Shown one piece after another: positions 23,644 through 33,865 of a stretch of DNA of 64,000 nucleotides. Each line of letters starts with the position of its first letter. The first letter of the stretch is position 1. The notes beneath the pieces were generated by a model. That model made no database searches. It saw only the letters and a program-made list of their open reading frames with translations, and was not told the DNA's origin. The position numbers and the translations under genes were made by a program. Origin of the DNA: Triticum aestivum (taxonomy: Eukaryota > Streptophyta > Magnoliopsida > Poales > Poaceae); assembly GCF_018294505.1 (NCBI RefSeq), contig NC_057811.1, positions 24,668,329 to 24,732,328 of the forward strand. The letters run 5' to 3'.

Positions 23644-23660
23644 GGAGCCCCCGGGCCTGG
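23644..23660 (-). promoter_or_regulatory. G2 polypurine tract
   Basis: Read on the minus strand, CCCGGGGGCTCCT abuts the start of the 3' LTR, the expected place for plus-strand priming. Confidence 0.65.
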
Positions 23661-24156
23661 GCCACACATAAGCGCGACACGTTGTTGGGCCAGGCCGAAA
23701 ACGGTGCGCGGGCAGGCGGGGCGGTTTTTACCGTGGTAAGACTTTTCGCGCGCTGCGCTTCCCACGACCCATGCACGCGGCGTGGAGGGGCGTGCGTGAC
23801 GTGGGCGGCATGCGTGGAGCGGTTTCCACACGCATGCGTCATATCGCAGTAAAGAGGTGGCTCGCGCCTTCCCCGTAAAAAGAGGGAGCCGTGGAGGCGT
23901 GGCTCATTTACTGAACGGGGCTGGGTCGCGGTCTTCAAGGCGTCCACTCCCCACGATCACGGGGTGGGGAGATGTTGCTTCACCCGTACCCTCAGTTCTA
24001 CATGTCCGCCACGCGTCCTTCATGCGCCTGGGGTGGCAAGCGGTGGAGGCGGGAAAAAGGGTCGTCGCTGGTTGGGGCAGCGGGTCGGTCCTGATTCCCT
24101 GCGCCTCCGGTGGCTGGATTGGCCGAGCGGGGCGGCCGAGCCCCGACCCCGCCCCT

Positions 24157-24165
24157 TTATAAAGA
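24157..24165 (+). promoter_or_regulatory. TATA box of the G2 antisense ORF
   Basis: TTTATAAAG sits in GC-rich DNA about 80 bases upstream of the ATG at 24242, followed by a pyrimidine-rich leader. The orientation is opposite to the retrotransposon genes, so the ORF appears to have its own promoter. Confidence 0.6.
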
Positions 24166-24241
24166 GGGGGAAGGGGGGATGGCGTCCCGCATTCTTCTGT
24201 CATCTATCTCCTCTTGCTTCTGCTTCTTCCTTTCACTCGCC

Positions 24242-24918
24242 ATGGAGAAAGGGAACCCGGGTCCCTTGACGGTGGCGGCGAGGGTCGCCGCTCGACAGCG
24301 CGTCCCTCCTCCTCCTGATCCCGTGGTGGTGGAACCGGCCGCGAGGGGAAGGGGGAGGGGGCGAGGCCAGGGCAGAGGTCGTAGTGCTCGGGGAAGAGGA
24401 GGACGGGGCGGCACGCCGGCTTCGCCCCCGCCAATGATGCCTTTCCCGATGGAAGGCCATGTGGGAGACCAGCCCCGCGAGTTCTTCATTAGGCTGCGTC
24501 GGCCTCCGCGTCGCCGTCTCCATCTTCCCGCCCCGTTTGCTTGGGAGAAGGAGCATGACCGGCCCCAATCCCTCAGATTGCACATGAGGGGTTGTGGGAA
24601 TGGGGAGTGGAGGGAGACCGAAGAAGGAACAATTGTCGCACGCGGGTCGACGTCGCCTTCCCGGCTCCTCGTGTCATGTACCTCCGTCGCGGATGGAAGA
24701 TGTTCGTTTGCATCCACAGCCTGACGGCGGGGCTCGTCCTCTACTTCAAATTAACGGAGGACGGCCTGCTCTCCGTCAAGGAGTTCGGAGACTTCGGGAC
24801 TCGCCTGAAGTGCTGCGTGGAGAGCTCCTCCGACGGAGATTCCGACAATGGAAGCTCTTCCTCGAGCGAAAGTGACGAGGAGGACAGCGGGGCAGATGAC
24901 GGGGACGAGTCCGACTAG
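24242..24918 (+). pseudogene. G2 antisense ORF encoding a B3-like DNA-binding domain
   Basis: The ATG at 24242 begins MEKGNPGPLTVAARVA. A Gly/Arg-rich stretch (RGRGRGQGRGRSARGRGGRG) is followed by a fold that reads like a plant B3 domain: FFIRLRRPPRRRLHLP, LRLHMRGCGNGEW, then in the next frame VMYLRRGWKMFVCIHSL and LVLYFKLTEDGLLSVKEF. An acidic Ser/Asp/Glu tail ends at TAG 24916-24918. A one-base frameshift between about 24613 and 24645 splits the domain. B3 domains bind DNA in the nucleus in plant transcription factors, so a regulatory role is an inference. The position, between pol and the 3' LTR in antisense, matches the additional ORFs known in Tat elements. Confidence 0.7.
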
Positions 24919-26169
24919 GCGTCGGATGCCCCGCACCTAGGCGGGTGCGGCAGCAGCAGCATCTGCACCTGGCCGCTCCTCCGGCAGAGTTTTGCCGGGG
25001 ATGGGGCCAGCTCCTTGAACTTCTCGGGGCCGTCTCCTTGGGCGGCTGGTGTTGGGAGGCTGCGAAAGAGGAAGAGGGCGGGCGGCAAGGCCGTCAACTC
25101 GGAGTATGCGGGCACCGACGCCTTCATCGCGTATTGTCGGTCATGCCGCCTCGTCTTCCAGCTCCTTTCCCGGCACCGTCATCACCGGCCCGCCCGTGGG
25201 CGGCCACCGAGGTGTTCTCTTGGTGTTTTCTGCTGCTCGTAGCTCACCTAGGCGCCCCTTTTGCCCTTTAGCCTTCTTGACCTGCCTCCTGAGGAGAGGG
25301 ACAAGAAAGGGATTACGGGCATCTTATCTCTTTTTTAGTCTGTAAGCCTTCGGGCCTTGTTAAATTTAGAACTTGTAATCCCCTTGCTCATGTTTTTCAT
25401 TCCGTATGAACTATACCTGTATGGGATGTTTTTAATGAAAAAGGGATGCTTGCCGGGTTTTTGTTCGTGGGTAAATCCCGCGACAAGGAGCGAATCCTTG
25501 TTACTGTTTAAGATAAACGTTTTTCGCCCAGCAACAGGCCTTGTCGTCCCCCCACTCCACTCGACCGTTCTCGCGCTCTTGGCGGAGGCAGGGATGAAGT
25601 TGGCTTTAGGCTGCTTGTTCTACCTCCTTGCCACCGCGGCTACAACCAAATCCGGACCCAGGAAATTATCCTTAGGTATAGAAAAAGGGGAGCACGGCAG
25701 CCCAGAGATAAAAACGAGGTTTCACATGTCCCAGTCCTGTTCCGAAATGCATGACAGAGGATAAAAAACTTATCTGGATCTGCTGCCCCCGGCAATCTCA
25801 TCTTGCCGCGGTTGGATCCTTGTGCTTGCAGCCCCCGGCAACTCTGGCTTGCCGGGATCGGGACGCCGGTCCATTTTCTTCCTTCCAAGTAGCTCGGCAG
25901 AAGTGCTCATGTGCCCTGCGAACCAAAGGAGGACAGAAGAAAAACAGATAGACGCGCACTCGACCTCTAAGCTAGGGGTTAGTCGCTGCTGAGCCATATC
26001 AACCCTAACCAAGAGAGACTCGACCTAGCATGCATGCTATGACTTAGGGCGCCAGCGCTTCATTTATTTATGCTCACGGTCTGCGCCTGGCTTTGTACAA
26101 AGGGTCACATGCCTTGCCGACAAAGCTTGTACAAAAGGTGGCTTGCCGGGTGGCCCGGCAAGCCGTGCC
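24919..26169. other. G2 spacer between antisense ORF and pol
   Basis: This 1.25-kb stretch has no frame with recognisable features on either strand. It contains more TTGCCGGG / CCCGGCAA motifs (near 25450, 25790, 25850, 26135-26160), as in the LTRs. Confidence 0.6.
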
Positions 26170-29100
26170 TTACGGGTAAAACTTGCGAAGATGCTCGATG
26201 TTCCAGGAGTTGCTCACTGGGACAGCATCTTCGGTCTCCAGGCGGACTGCGCCGGGCCTGGTGACTCGCATTACCAGATAAGGGCCTTCCCACTTCGGCG
26301 TGAACTTGTTGGAATTCTTGGCCGACTGAATGCGCCGAAGAACAAGGTCGCCTTCCTCAAAGCTTCAGGCATGAACCTTGCGGCTATGGTAGCGGCGCAA
26401 GGCTTGCTGGTAGCGTGCTGCTCTCACAGCCGCCCGAAGACGATCTTCCTCAAGGAGCGTCGCGTCATCTTGGCGCAACTGCTCTTGCCCAAGCTCATCA
26501 TAAGCAAGCACTCGAGGTGACCCGTATATGAGTTCCGTGGGGAGAACTGCTTCTGCCCCGTATACCAGGGCAAAAGGTGTCTGGCTGGTGGCTCGATTTG
26601 GCGTCGTCCTGATCGACCAAAGAACCGCCGGCAACTCATCAATCCAGCGCCTTCCACTCTTGTGCAGCTTGTCAAAGGTCTTCGTTCTCAGGCCTCGCAA
26701 CACTTCTACATTTCCCCACTCCGCTTGGCCGTTGCTCCGTGGGTGTGCCACGGAAGCAAAACAGACCTTGCTACTGAGGTCATGAATGTATTGCATGAAG
26801 GTGTGGCTTGTGAACTGCGTGTCGTTGTCGGTGATGACTCTGTTTGGCACACCAAAACGGCAGACCAGTCCCTTGAAGAACTTGACGGCTGATTGAGTAG
26901 TCACCTTTCTCACTGCTTCCACTTCCGGCCACTTTGTGAACTTGTCGATTGCAACGTACAAGTACTCAAAGCCCCCGACAGCGCGGGGGAAAGGGCCCAG
27001 TATATCGAGCCCCCAGACCGAGAATGGCCACGAGAGAGGGATTGTTTGAAGGGATTGAGCTGGTTGATGAAGCTTCTTCGAATGGAACTGACACGCTTCA
27101 CACTTGGTTACTAGTGTCGTCGCATCCTGGAGGGCGGTGGGCCAGAAGAAACCTTGCCAGAACGCCTTTCCGGCAAGGGCCCTCGACCCTACGTGGGAGC
27201 CACATATGCCTCCATGTATCTCTGCCAACAGCTCCAGTCCTTCCTCCCGGGGGATGCAATTTAGTTTCACATCGTTCGGCCTTCTCCTGTACAGGACGTC
27301 ATCGACGAACTGGTACAGGGCGGACTGACGGGCTACTTTCTCCGCTTCTTCCTGCTCCTCAGGAAGCTCCCCTGTTTGGAGGAATTGGACGGTATGCTGT
27401 GCCCATGCCGGAGCCTGGGGCTCGACGGCAAGGACCAAAGGCATCTCTTCCGCCATGGGAGCGGTTGTCTCTACGGCCAGGGCTTGACGCCCTGCCGGAG
27501 CCAGTTGCTCTTGGGCAGGCCCAGCGTCCGCGGTAGCACCCTTGCCGGCGGGCCCAGGGGGCTCGGTAGGAAAGTACTTGCCGGGGCCTGACTTCCTCTG
27601 CTTGTTCTGCCCCGTTGATGGCTCGACGGATGGTTGAGTTAACCGGAGCAAAAAGGTACCTGGTTCCACAGGTAGCTTGAATGCAGCATGCTTTGACAGG
27701 TAATCGGCGATGTCGTTCTCCATTCGGGGGATGTGCTCCGCTTGGATACCGTCAAAGCGTTCCTCCAGCTTCCTCACCTCATCTACGTAGGCCTCCATCA
27801 ATGTGCTCTGGTAATCCTTGTTGACCTGCCTAACAACAAGCTGCCAGTCACCCCTGACGATGAGCTTCTTAACCCCGAGGTCTGCCGCGATCCTGAGACC
27901 GGCGAGCAATCCCTCGTACTCAGCAGTGTTGTTGGTGGACATCTCCCTAGGGAAGTGCATTTGGATCACGTACTTGAGGTGCTCTCCGGTGGGCGCGACG
28001 AGCAGCACACCGGCACCGGCGCCTTGCAGCGAGAAAGCCCCATCAAAGTACATGATCCAGTCGCGGTCTGCTTCCTTGCCGGGGAGAGTGGTCTCCTGGA
28101 TTTCTTCGTCAAGCGTCGAGGTCCATTCTGCAATGAACTCCGCCAAGACTCTGCTCTGAATTGTCGAGGTACTTTCAAACTTTAAACCAAAGCTTGACAA
28201 CTCCAAGGCCCATTCCACAATCCTTCCAGTCGCATCTGGGTTGTGCAGTATCCGTTGCAACGGGAGGTGGGTGACGACAGTGATCTCGTGGGATTGGAAG
28301 TAATGACGCAGCTTCCTCGAGGCCATAAGGAGGCCGAAGAGCAATTTCTGCACACCAGAGTACCTCGATCTAGCTCCCTGCAAGAGGGAGCTGACAAAGT
28401 AAACCGGGTGCTGCATCATCTTCTTCTTCTGCACCACCTCACTTGACTGCGCAGGCACTGCCTTGGCGGCATCAGACTCTGCCGGGGGCCTTGCCTTGCC
28501 GGCACGAGGCCCTGCCGGGGGAATTTTGGGCTTGCCATCTGCTGGTTCTACCGCCGTCACTGCCTCCTCGTTGACCTCCCTCGGTACCACCAGCGCGGCG
28601 CTGACCACTTGATTCGTCGCCGCCAGATACAGCAGCAACGGCTGTTGTGGTTTAGGTGCAACCAGTATTGGCGTGGAGGAAAGGTATTTCTTTAGATCCT
28701 GCAATGCTGCCTCGGCTTCTGGGGTCCACTCCATTGGGCCTGCCTTTTTCAAGATTTTGAAGAAGGGAAGGGCGCGCTCGACGAACTTGGAGATGAATCG
28801 GCTCATGGCGGCAACGCAGCCGGTGAGCCGACGCACATCTTTGATCCGCTTGGGCGCCTCAATCTGCTCAATAGACTTGATCTTGTCTGGGTTTGCCTCG
28901 ATCCCGCGTTGTGACACAAAGAACCCGAGAAGCTTGCCGGACGGAACGCCGAAGACACACTTCTCAGGGTTCAGTTTGAGGTTGATCTTGCGCAGGTTGG
29001 CAAATGTCCCTTCCAGATCTTGCACAAGAGTTGGCCCGTCCTTGGTTTTGACCACTATGTCATCCATGTATGCCTCCATATTTCTATGGAGCTGAGGTTC

Positions 29101-29612
29101 AAAACCAATTTGGACTGCTCTTGCGAACGTTGAGCCAGCACTCTTCAACCCGAAAGGCATCCGTAAAAAGCAATACGTACCACATGGGGTGATGAATGCT
29201 GTCTTCTCTTCATCCTCTTTTGTCATGAAGATCTGCTGGTAGCCTGAGTAGGCGTTGAGGAATGATAACAGATAACACCCGGCTGTGGAGTCAACAATCT
29301 GGTCGATGCAAGGCAATGGGAAGGGGTCCTTAGGACAAGCCTTATTGATATCTGTGTAATCAATACACAGCCTCACTTCCCATTCGCCTTGCGCACCACT
29401 ACCGGATTGGCCAACCACGTCGGGTGGAGCACTCCTCTCACCAAACCTGCCGCTTCCAACTTCCTGATCTCCTCCGTGATGAACTCCTGCCTCTCCGGAG
29501 CCTGCTTTCTGACCTTCTGCTTGACGGGCCGCGCGTCGGGGCAGACAGCTAGGTGGTGCACAATCACCACCCTGGGAACACCGGGGATGTCGGATGCTTG
29601 CCACGCAAACAC
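26170..29612 (-). pseudogene. G2 pol: reverse transcriptase, RNase H and integrase
   Basis: The main open frame (26365-29373) carries reverse transcriptase (CIDYTDINKACPKDPFPLP; MPFGLKSAGSTFARA; YMDD), RNase H (MYFDGAFSLQGAGAG; NTAEYEGLLAGLRIA; NDIADYLSKH) and integrase with an HHCC finger, then WGLDILGPF, VITDNDTQF and NGQAEWGN supplying D, D and E. The expected first polymerase Asp is Asn (SFLNAYSGY), and GDSQLV has become GDWQLV. A frameshift near 29375 cuts off the upstream segment (29373-29612, PERQEFITEEIRKLEAAGLV). A TGA at 26365-26367 cuts off the integrase C-terminus, which ends at 26170. The protein would copy RNA to DNA and integrate it, but this copy is dead. Confidence 0.93.
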
Positions 29613-32579
29613 GTCGACATTCGCCCGCGGGAAGGTGACGAGCGCGCCTTCCTATTTGCTGTCAAGGGTGGAGCCTATGGTGAAGGCCCCTCCCATGCCA
29701 TCCTCCCTGACGGGCACCTTCTTGGCCTGCGGCAGCTCGGCTCTGGATCTCTTGCTCTTGTCGGTAGAGCTCTCTGGCACATCCTCGATGGTAGCACAAC
29801 ACTCCGAGGAGGTGCGCTTGCCGGAGTGGGTGCGAGAGGTCTTGCCAGGCTTATTCTTCCCTCCCGGGCCTTCAGCGGCAGGAGCAGGTGCCTTGGCGGT
29901 AGCTGCTGCAACTGCTTCCTGGTAGAGTTGGTCGGCGTAGATCGATGCGGCCTTCTTGTCGGAGGGGACGGAGATGATGGTCAGCGGCCCGGGCATCTTT
30001 AGCATGTTGTAGGCGTAGTGCGACGCCGCCATGAACTTGGCTAGTGCCAGGCGGCCGAGGATCCCGTTGTAGGGCAAGGGGATCTCGGTCACGTCGAAGA
30101 TGATCCTCTCCGTCCTGTAGTTCAACTCTCCTCCAAACGCCATGGGTAGTGTGACCTTCCCCATCGGCTGGCTCCTCCCCGGATTGACCCCTTGAAACGT
30201 GCCCGTTTCCCCGAGGTCTCCATCAGGGATTTGCAATCTTTTGATCACGACAGGCGAGATCAGGTTCAGGCTGGCCCCGCCGTCAACCAACATCTTGTTC
30301 ACCCTGAGGTTGTGTATCGTTGGTGAGACCAACAATGGCAAACACCTGACCGCGGTAGTGCGGTGAGGGTGGTCCTAGTCATCAAAGATGAGGGGCGTGC
30401 TGGACCACTTCAGCGGCTTCTGAGCGTCGAACGACGGCTCCGCTGCTGTAATCTCACGCGCCCACTTCTTGAGCTGGCAGTGAGAAGTATGCAGCGAGCC
30501 GACACCATCGACGCACATGGCCTCCGTAGCCTTCTGGAACTCTTGCTCACCGGACACTTCGTCCTCGTCGTGATCATCGTCTTCTTGTTTCTTGTCACGG
30601 CCCTGGGCGGGCCTCTCTTGCTGGTTGTCCTTGCCGCGGCGGCCTCCTTGGCCACCACGCTTCTTACCGGATCCCTTGGCACCATCCAGGTCCTTCTCCT
30701 TGTCCCGCCTCTCGTACTCATCTTTTTGCTTCTCAGCAAGCAGCTCGACTTGTCGGCAGTTCTGGAGGTCGCGGCCCTTGGTGCGGTGGATCTTGCAATA
30801 TTGCTTGCCGGAGCTTCCTGGCTTGTCGGTAGCTACCAAGGCCCGGCAGGCGGTGCACCCGGCAATCTCCTTGCTGGGGGCATCTGCCTTGACCTTCTTG
30901 GCAGCGCCGGTGTCGTCAGATCCTTCAACGGCAAGCACGACCTTGCCTTTGCGTTTCCTGTTGCGACGCCGGCCCTTCTTCGTCAGGGTGGGGGCGTCTT
31001 CATCGGTAGAGTCGGTTTCCGCACCGGCGCCTCGCCGGGTTACTTCCTTCCCTCGTCAGCCCGGGCGCACCTATCGGCCAGAAGTAGAGCTCGGCCACAT
31101 CCTTAACCTTGGTCATCGCCAGCTCTTCGCGCATCTTGCGGTTGCGCACGTTCTGGTGGAACGTGCTGATCACAGCGGCGGGATGAACGTTGGGGATGTT
31201 GTACTGCACCCGGTTGAATCTCTGGATGAACTTGCGCAGGGTTTCCCCTTCCTTCTGGGGAATGATATGCAGATCACTGGCCTAGCCATGAGCTTGGTGG
31301 CCTCCTGTGAAGGCGCCAACGAACTCATGGCACAGATCCGACCAAGAAAAAATGGAATCCGGCGGCAAGTGCATCAACCAGGACATAACATTGGGCTTCA
31401 GTGCCAGCGGGAAATAGTTGGCAAGCACCTTGTCGTCGCGAACTCCAGCAGCCTGCATCGCGATGGTGTAAATGTTGAGGAACTCGGACGAATGGGTATT
31501 GCCAGTGTACTTCTCGCCGACGTCGGGATTGAACGTGCGGTGGGACGGCCACTGGAACTGCCGCAGCTCACGGGTGAAGGCCGGGTAGCCCACCTCGTAA
31601 GGTAGGCCGCCGGAGCCCCCCGGTGCTGGGTGGTCCATAGCGGGTCCCACCCACTTGTCCGACTGGTGGCGTGTATCGCGCCGGCGCGCGATGGTGGTCC
31701 GAGCATCTTCGTGAGCTCGTTCTCGAAGAACTTGGCGCTGGTCGCGGTGGGTCCGCGGGTCGGACGACACTATAGAGATGTTATCACAAGCGTCGTCACG
31801 ACGGGCAGACACCCGCGGCGGCTGGCGAGGAGGAGGAGAGTGCACCGTGGCCGCAGCTCCCCCGGTCCTCCCAGCGCTAGCACGTGGTGGCTCGGTGGAG
31901 CGCCGACCTGAGGGCCCCGCTGGTCATGGATCGTCTTTGTTGGCGACGGCGACGAGGCTCCGGATGGTGGCCCTCCACTCGTCGAGCTTCTCTGCGACAG
32001 GAGGGAAGTCGAGGAGCAGCTGCGCGCGCGGCAAAGCTCTGCTGGCGTGGGCGGCGGCGACAGCTGCGTGGATCGCGGCGCGCTTCGACTTCTAACTATG
32101 TTAGAAGGAGCTCCGTTACGACCCAGCGGCTGCGTGCCATTTTCGCCAGCGCTTCGGCGGGCATGCTGAACCCCTTCATCCCGCAGATGATGCACATGGC
32201 TCTTCCCAGGGCGATGCCCAGGGTCACTAGCGTGGTGGCGCTGCTCGGCGCGCACACCATGGGAAGAGCGTGCAGTGGTCGCCGGCGTGGGCGTCTTGGA
32301 GGTCACTGCGCCGCCCGGAGGTGGCACAATGACACCCCTGGAGGGCCCCGCGCCGCCTGCGGGGGGCCCAGCTCCGTCTTTGGATCTGGCGACGTGCGGC
32401 CGGTCATCTGGGGCGCGAACGACGCCGCTCGCCAGGCTCTGACTGCCAGGGCGATGCTGGTGTTCGCGGACCGCGGCCCGGGTCCTGTCCGCGACCGATC
32501 CACTGCTCGTGCGCACCGGCACGGGCCGTTCGGCTCCCAATGAGCCGATCGCCGTGGCCGTCTTCTTCTTGGGAGCCAT
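29613..32579 (-). pseudogene. G2 gag and protease
   Basis: The start is taken as the ATG at 32579 (MAPKKKTATAIGS), 60 bases inside the primer site. The gag core lies at 31040-31845 (FTRELRQFQWPSHRTFNPDV; NYFPLALKPNVMSWLMHLPP). A zinc-knuckle-like segment is near 30770 (YCKIHRTKGRDLQNC, lacking the full CCHC spacing). The protease-like part is at 29652-30341, with VDGGASLNLIS in place of a D-T/S-G active site and GILGRLALAKFMA. Breaks seen: frame changes near 31800 and 31040, and in-frame TAG at 31282-31284, 30375-30377 and 29652-29654. Confidence 0.85.
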
Positions 32580-32635
32580 GGCGACGAAGAACCGCTAGGC
32601 TTACTACTAGACCAGATTCTCACAATTGCGCCCCC

Positions 32636-32651
32636 TACCTGGCGCGCCAAA
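32636..32651 (-). promoter_or_regulatory. G2 primer binding site
   Basis: Read on the minus strand, TTGGCGCGCCAGGTAG follows the 5' LTR end (CACCGACA) after a few bases. The form TGGCGCGCCAGGTAGG is common in plant Gypsy elements. I do not assign the tRNA. Confidence 0.65.
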
Positions 32652-32653
32652 GA

Positions 32654-33860
32654 TGTCGGTGTGGAACGACACCTATGGGATCACAAGAATCCCTACTACG
32701 GTTGCCGGGGCGCGGAGTTGCGAGAAGAGCAGGGCTAGTAGACAGCACAAGGATCGTTTACCCAGGTTCAGGCTGAGAGGATGCGTAAAACCCTAGTCCT
32801 GCTTTGGTGGGTGTATTTCAGAGAGTTCTTGAGCTCTCGAACTAGCTGTGGTGAGTGCGTGGTTCGAAAGAGCCGAATCCTTCTCCAGTATGCCATGGGC
32901 CTCCTTTTATAGTGGGAAGGGGCTGCCACAGTGGCACACAGAAGGTGGAAAGGCGTACAGTGCCCTGAGCTTATCGTGCGTATGAAAGGACAAGCCGCCT
33001 TTAATGCGTAGCTTAGGTGTCCCCCTGCTTTATCGGGGACGGGGGGCGAGGCCCGTCCCATCCGTCGCCGCTCCTCCTCACTTTGACACGCGCCTTAGCC
33101 AGCGATGCGTGTGGCACCATGTAGGCAGGCAGGCAGCTGAGGTGGCGCGGTTTTGGAGCCTTCACGAAGATCTGCATGCCGCCACGCAGGCGCTCGATGA
33201 GTTGGCCTGGGGGCTGCATGTTGCCACACGGGTGCCCACCCAGCTGGTTGGGCTGGCAGCTACATGTGAACGGCGGTGGAAGCTTGGTTGGCGTGGGCCT
33301 GGCGGTGGCCTCGATGGCGTCCTTGGCGAGGGCCTTGTCGGGTGGCCTGGCAAGGGTCTTGCCGTGTGGCCCGGCAAGGGTCTTGCCATGGCGCGCTGTC
33401 GTCCCCGACAAGGGCCTTGCCGGGGGTCTGGTGGCCTTCCTCGGCAAGGATCTTGCCGAGGATCGTCGTCTTCTAATCCTCATCTGATCTTGAATATGTC
33501 TTCACAAAGATCTGCATGCCACTACAGAGGTGCCTTCCCGAGCCCTGGCCCCACGTGGATGATGGCGTTGGGGACCGTGGGCTCAAGGGTGGCTCGCTCT
33601 GTTGGTGTGGGGCGAGCTGCCCCGGCAAGGGTCTTGCCGGGGCTGCTGAGGCTGCCCCAGCAAGGGTCTTCCCGGGGGAACCTGCTTCGTCCCTCTGCTC
33701 CTTGTGGTCTCGGCCTTGGTGTTGCTCTGATTATCTTGGGCTTCGGTCTTACCTTGGCTCACCTCCCCTGTTCTACTTGGTGCGACCGTGGGCGCGGCTC
33801 CGACTGCCCGTGCACAGGTAAAGGGGTACAAAAGCATGCCCCTCTTTTTGTACACCGACA
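32654..33860 (-). repeat. G2 5' LTR (1207 bp)
   Basis: It has the same termini as the 3' LTR. It is 59 bp longer, mainly through extra copies of the ggcaagggtcttgcc palindrome near 33345-33390 and 33650-33675. A TATAAAAG promoter box lies at 32903-32911 on the minus strand. Confidence 0.93.
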
Positions 33861-33865
33861 GTATT
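33861..33865 (+). repeat. G2 target site duplication, right
   Basis: GTATT, identical to 22491-22495. The CACTA transposase frame continues at 33866. Confidence 0.95.

Larger units (their letters stand above)
22496..33860 (-). mobile_element. Gypsy LTR retrotransposon G2 (Tat-type)
   Basis: This 11.4-kb minus-strand element has LTRs at 32654-33860 (5') and 22496-23643 (3'). It carries a primer site, gag-protease, reverse transcriptase-RNase H-integrase, and an extra ORF in antisense between pol and the 3' LTR. The antisense extra ORF and the order RT-RH-IN without a chromodomain fit the Tat lineage (the group of Grande, RIRE2 and Cinful). Comparing about the first 365 bases of the two LTRs by eye gives roughly 20 mismatches, so the insertion is not recent. 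Several stops and frameshifts disable the coding region. Confidence 0.93.

Noticed and set aside
23291..23947. 218-codon minus-strand frame across the G2 3' LTR border
   Set aside because: It spans the LTR and interior, has no domain and would not lie within a plausible transcript.
30363..32543. Long plus-strand frames opposite G2 gag and protease
   Set aside because: They are antisense shadows of a GC-rich coding region whose minus-strand product is clearly gag-protease.
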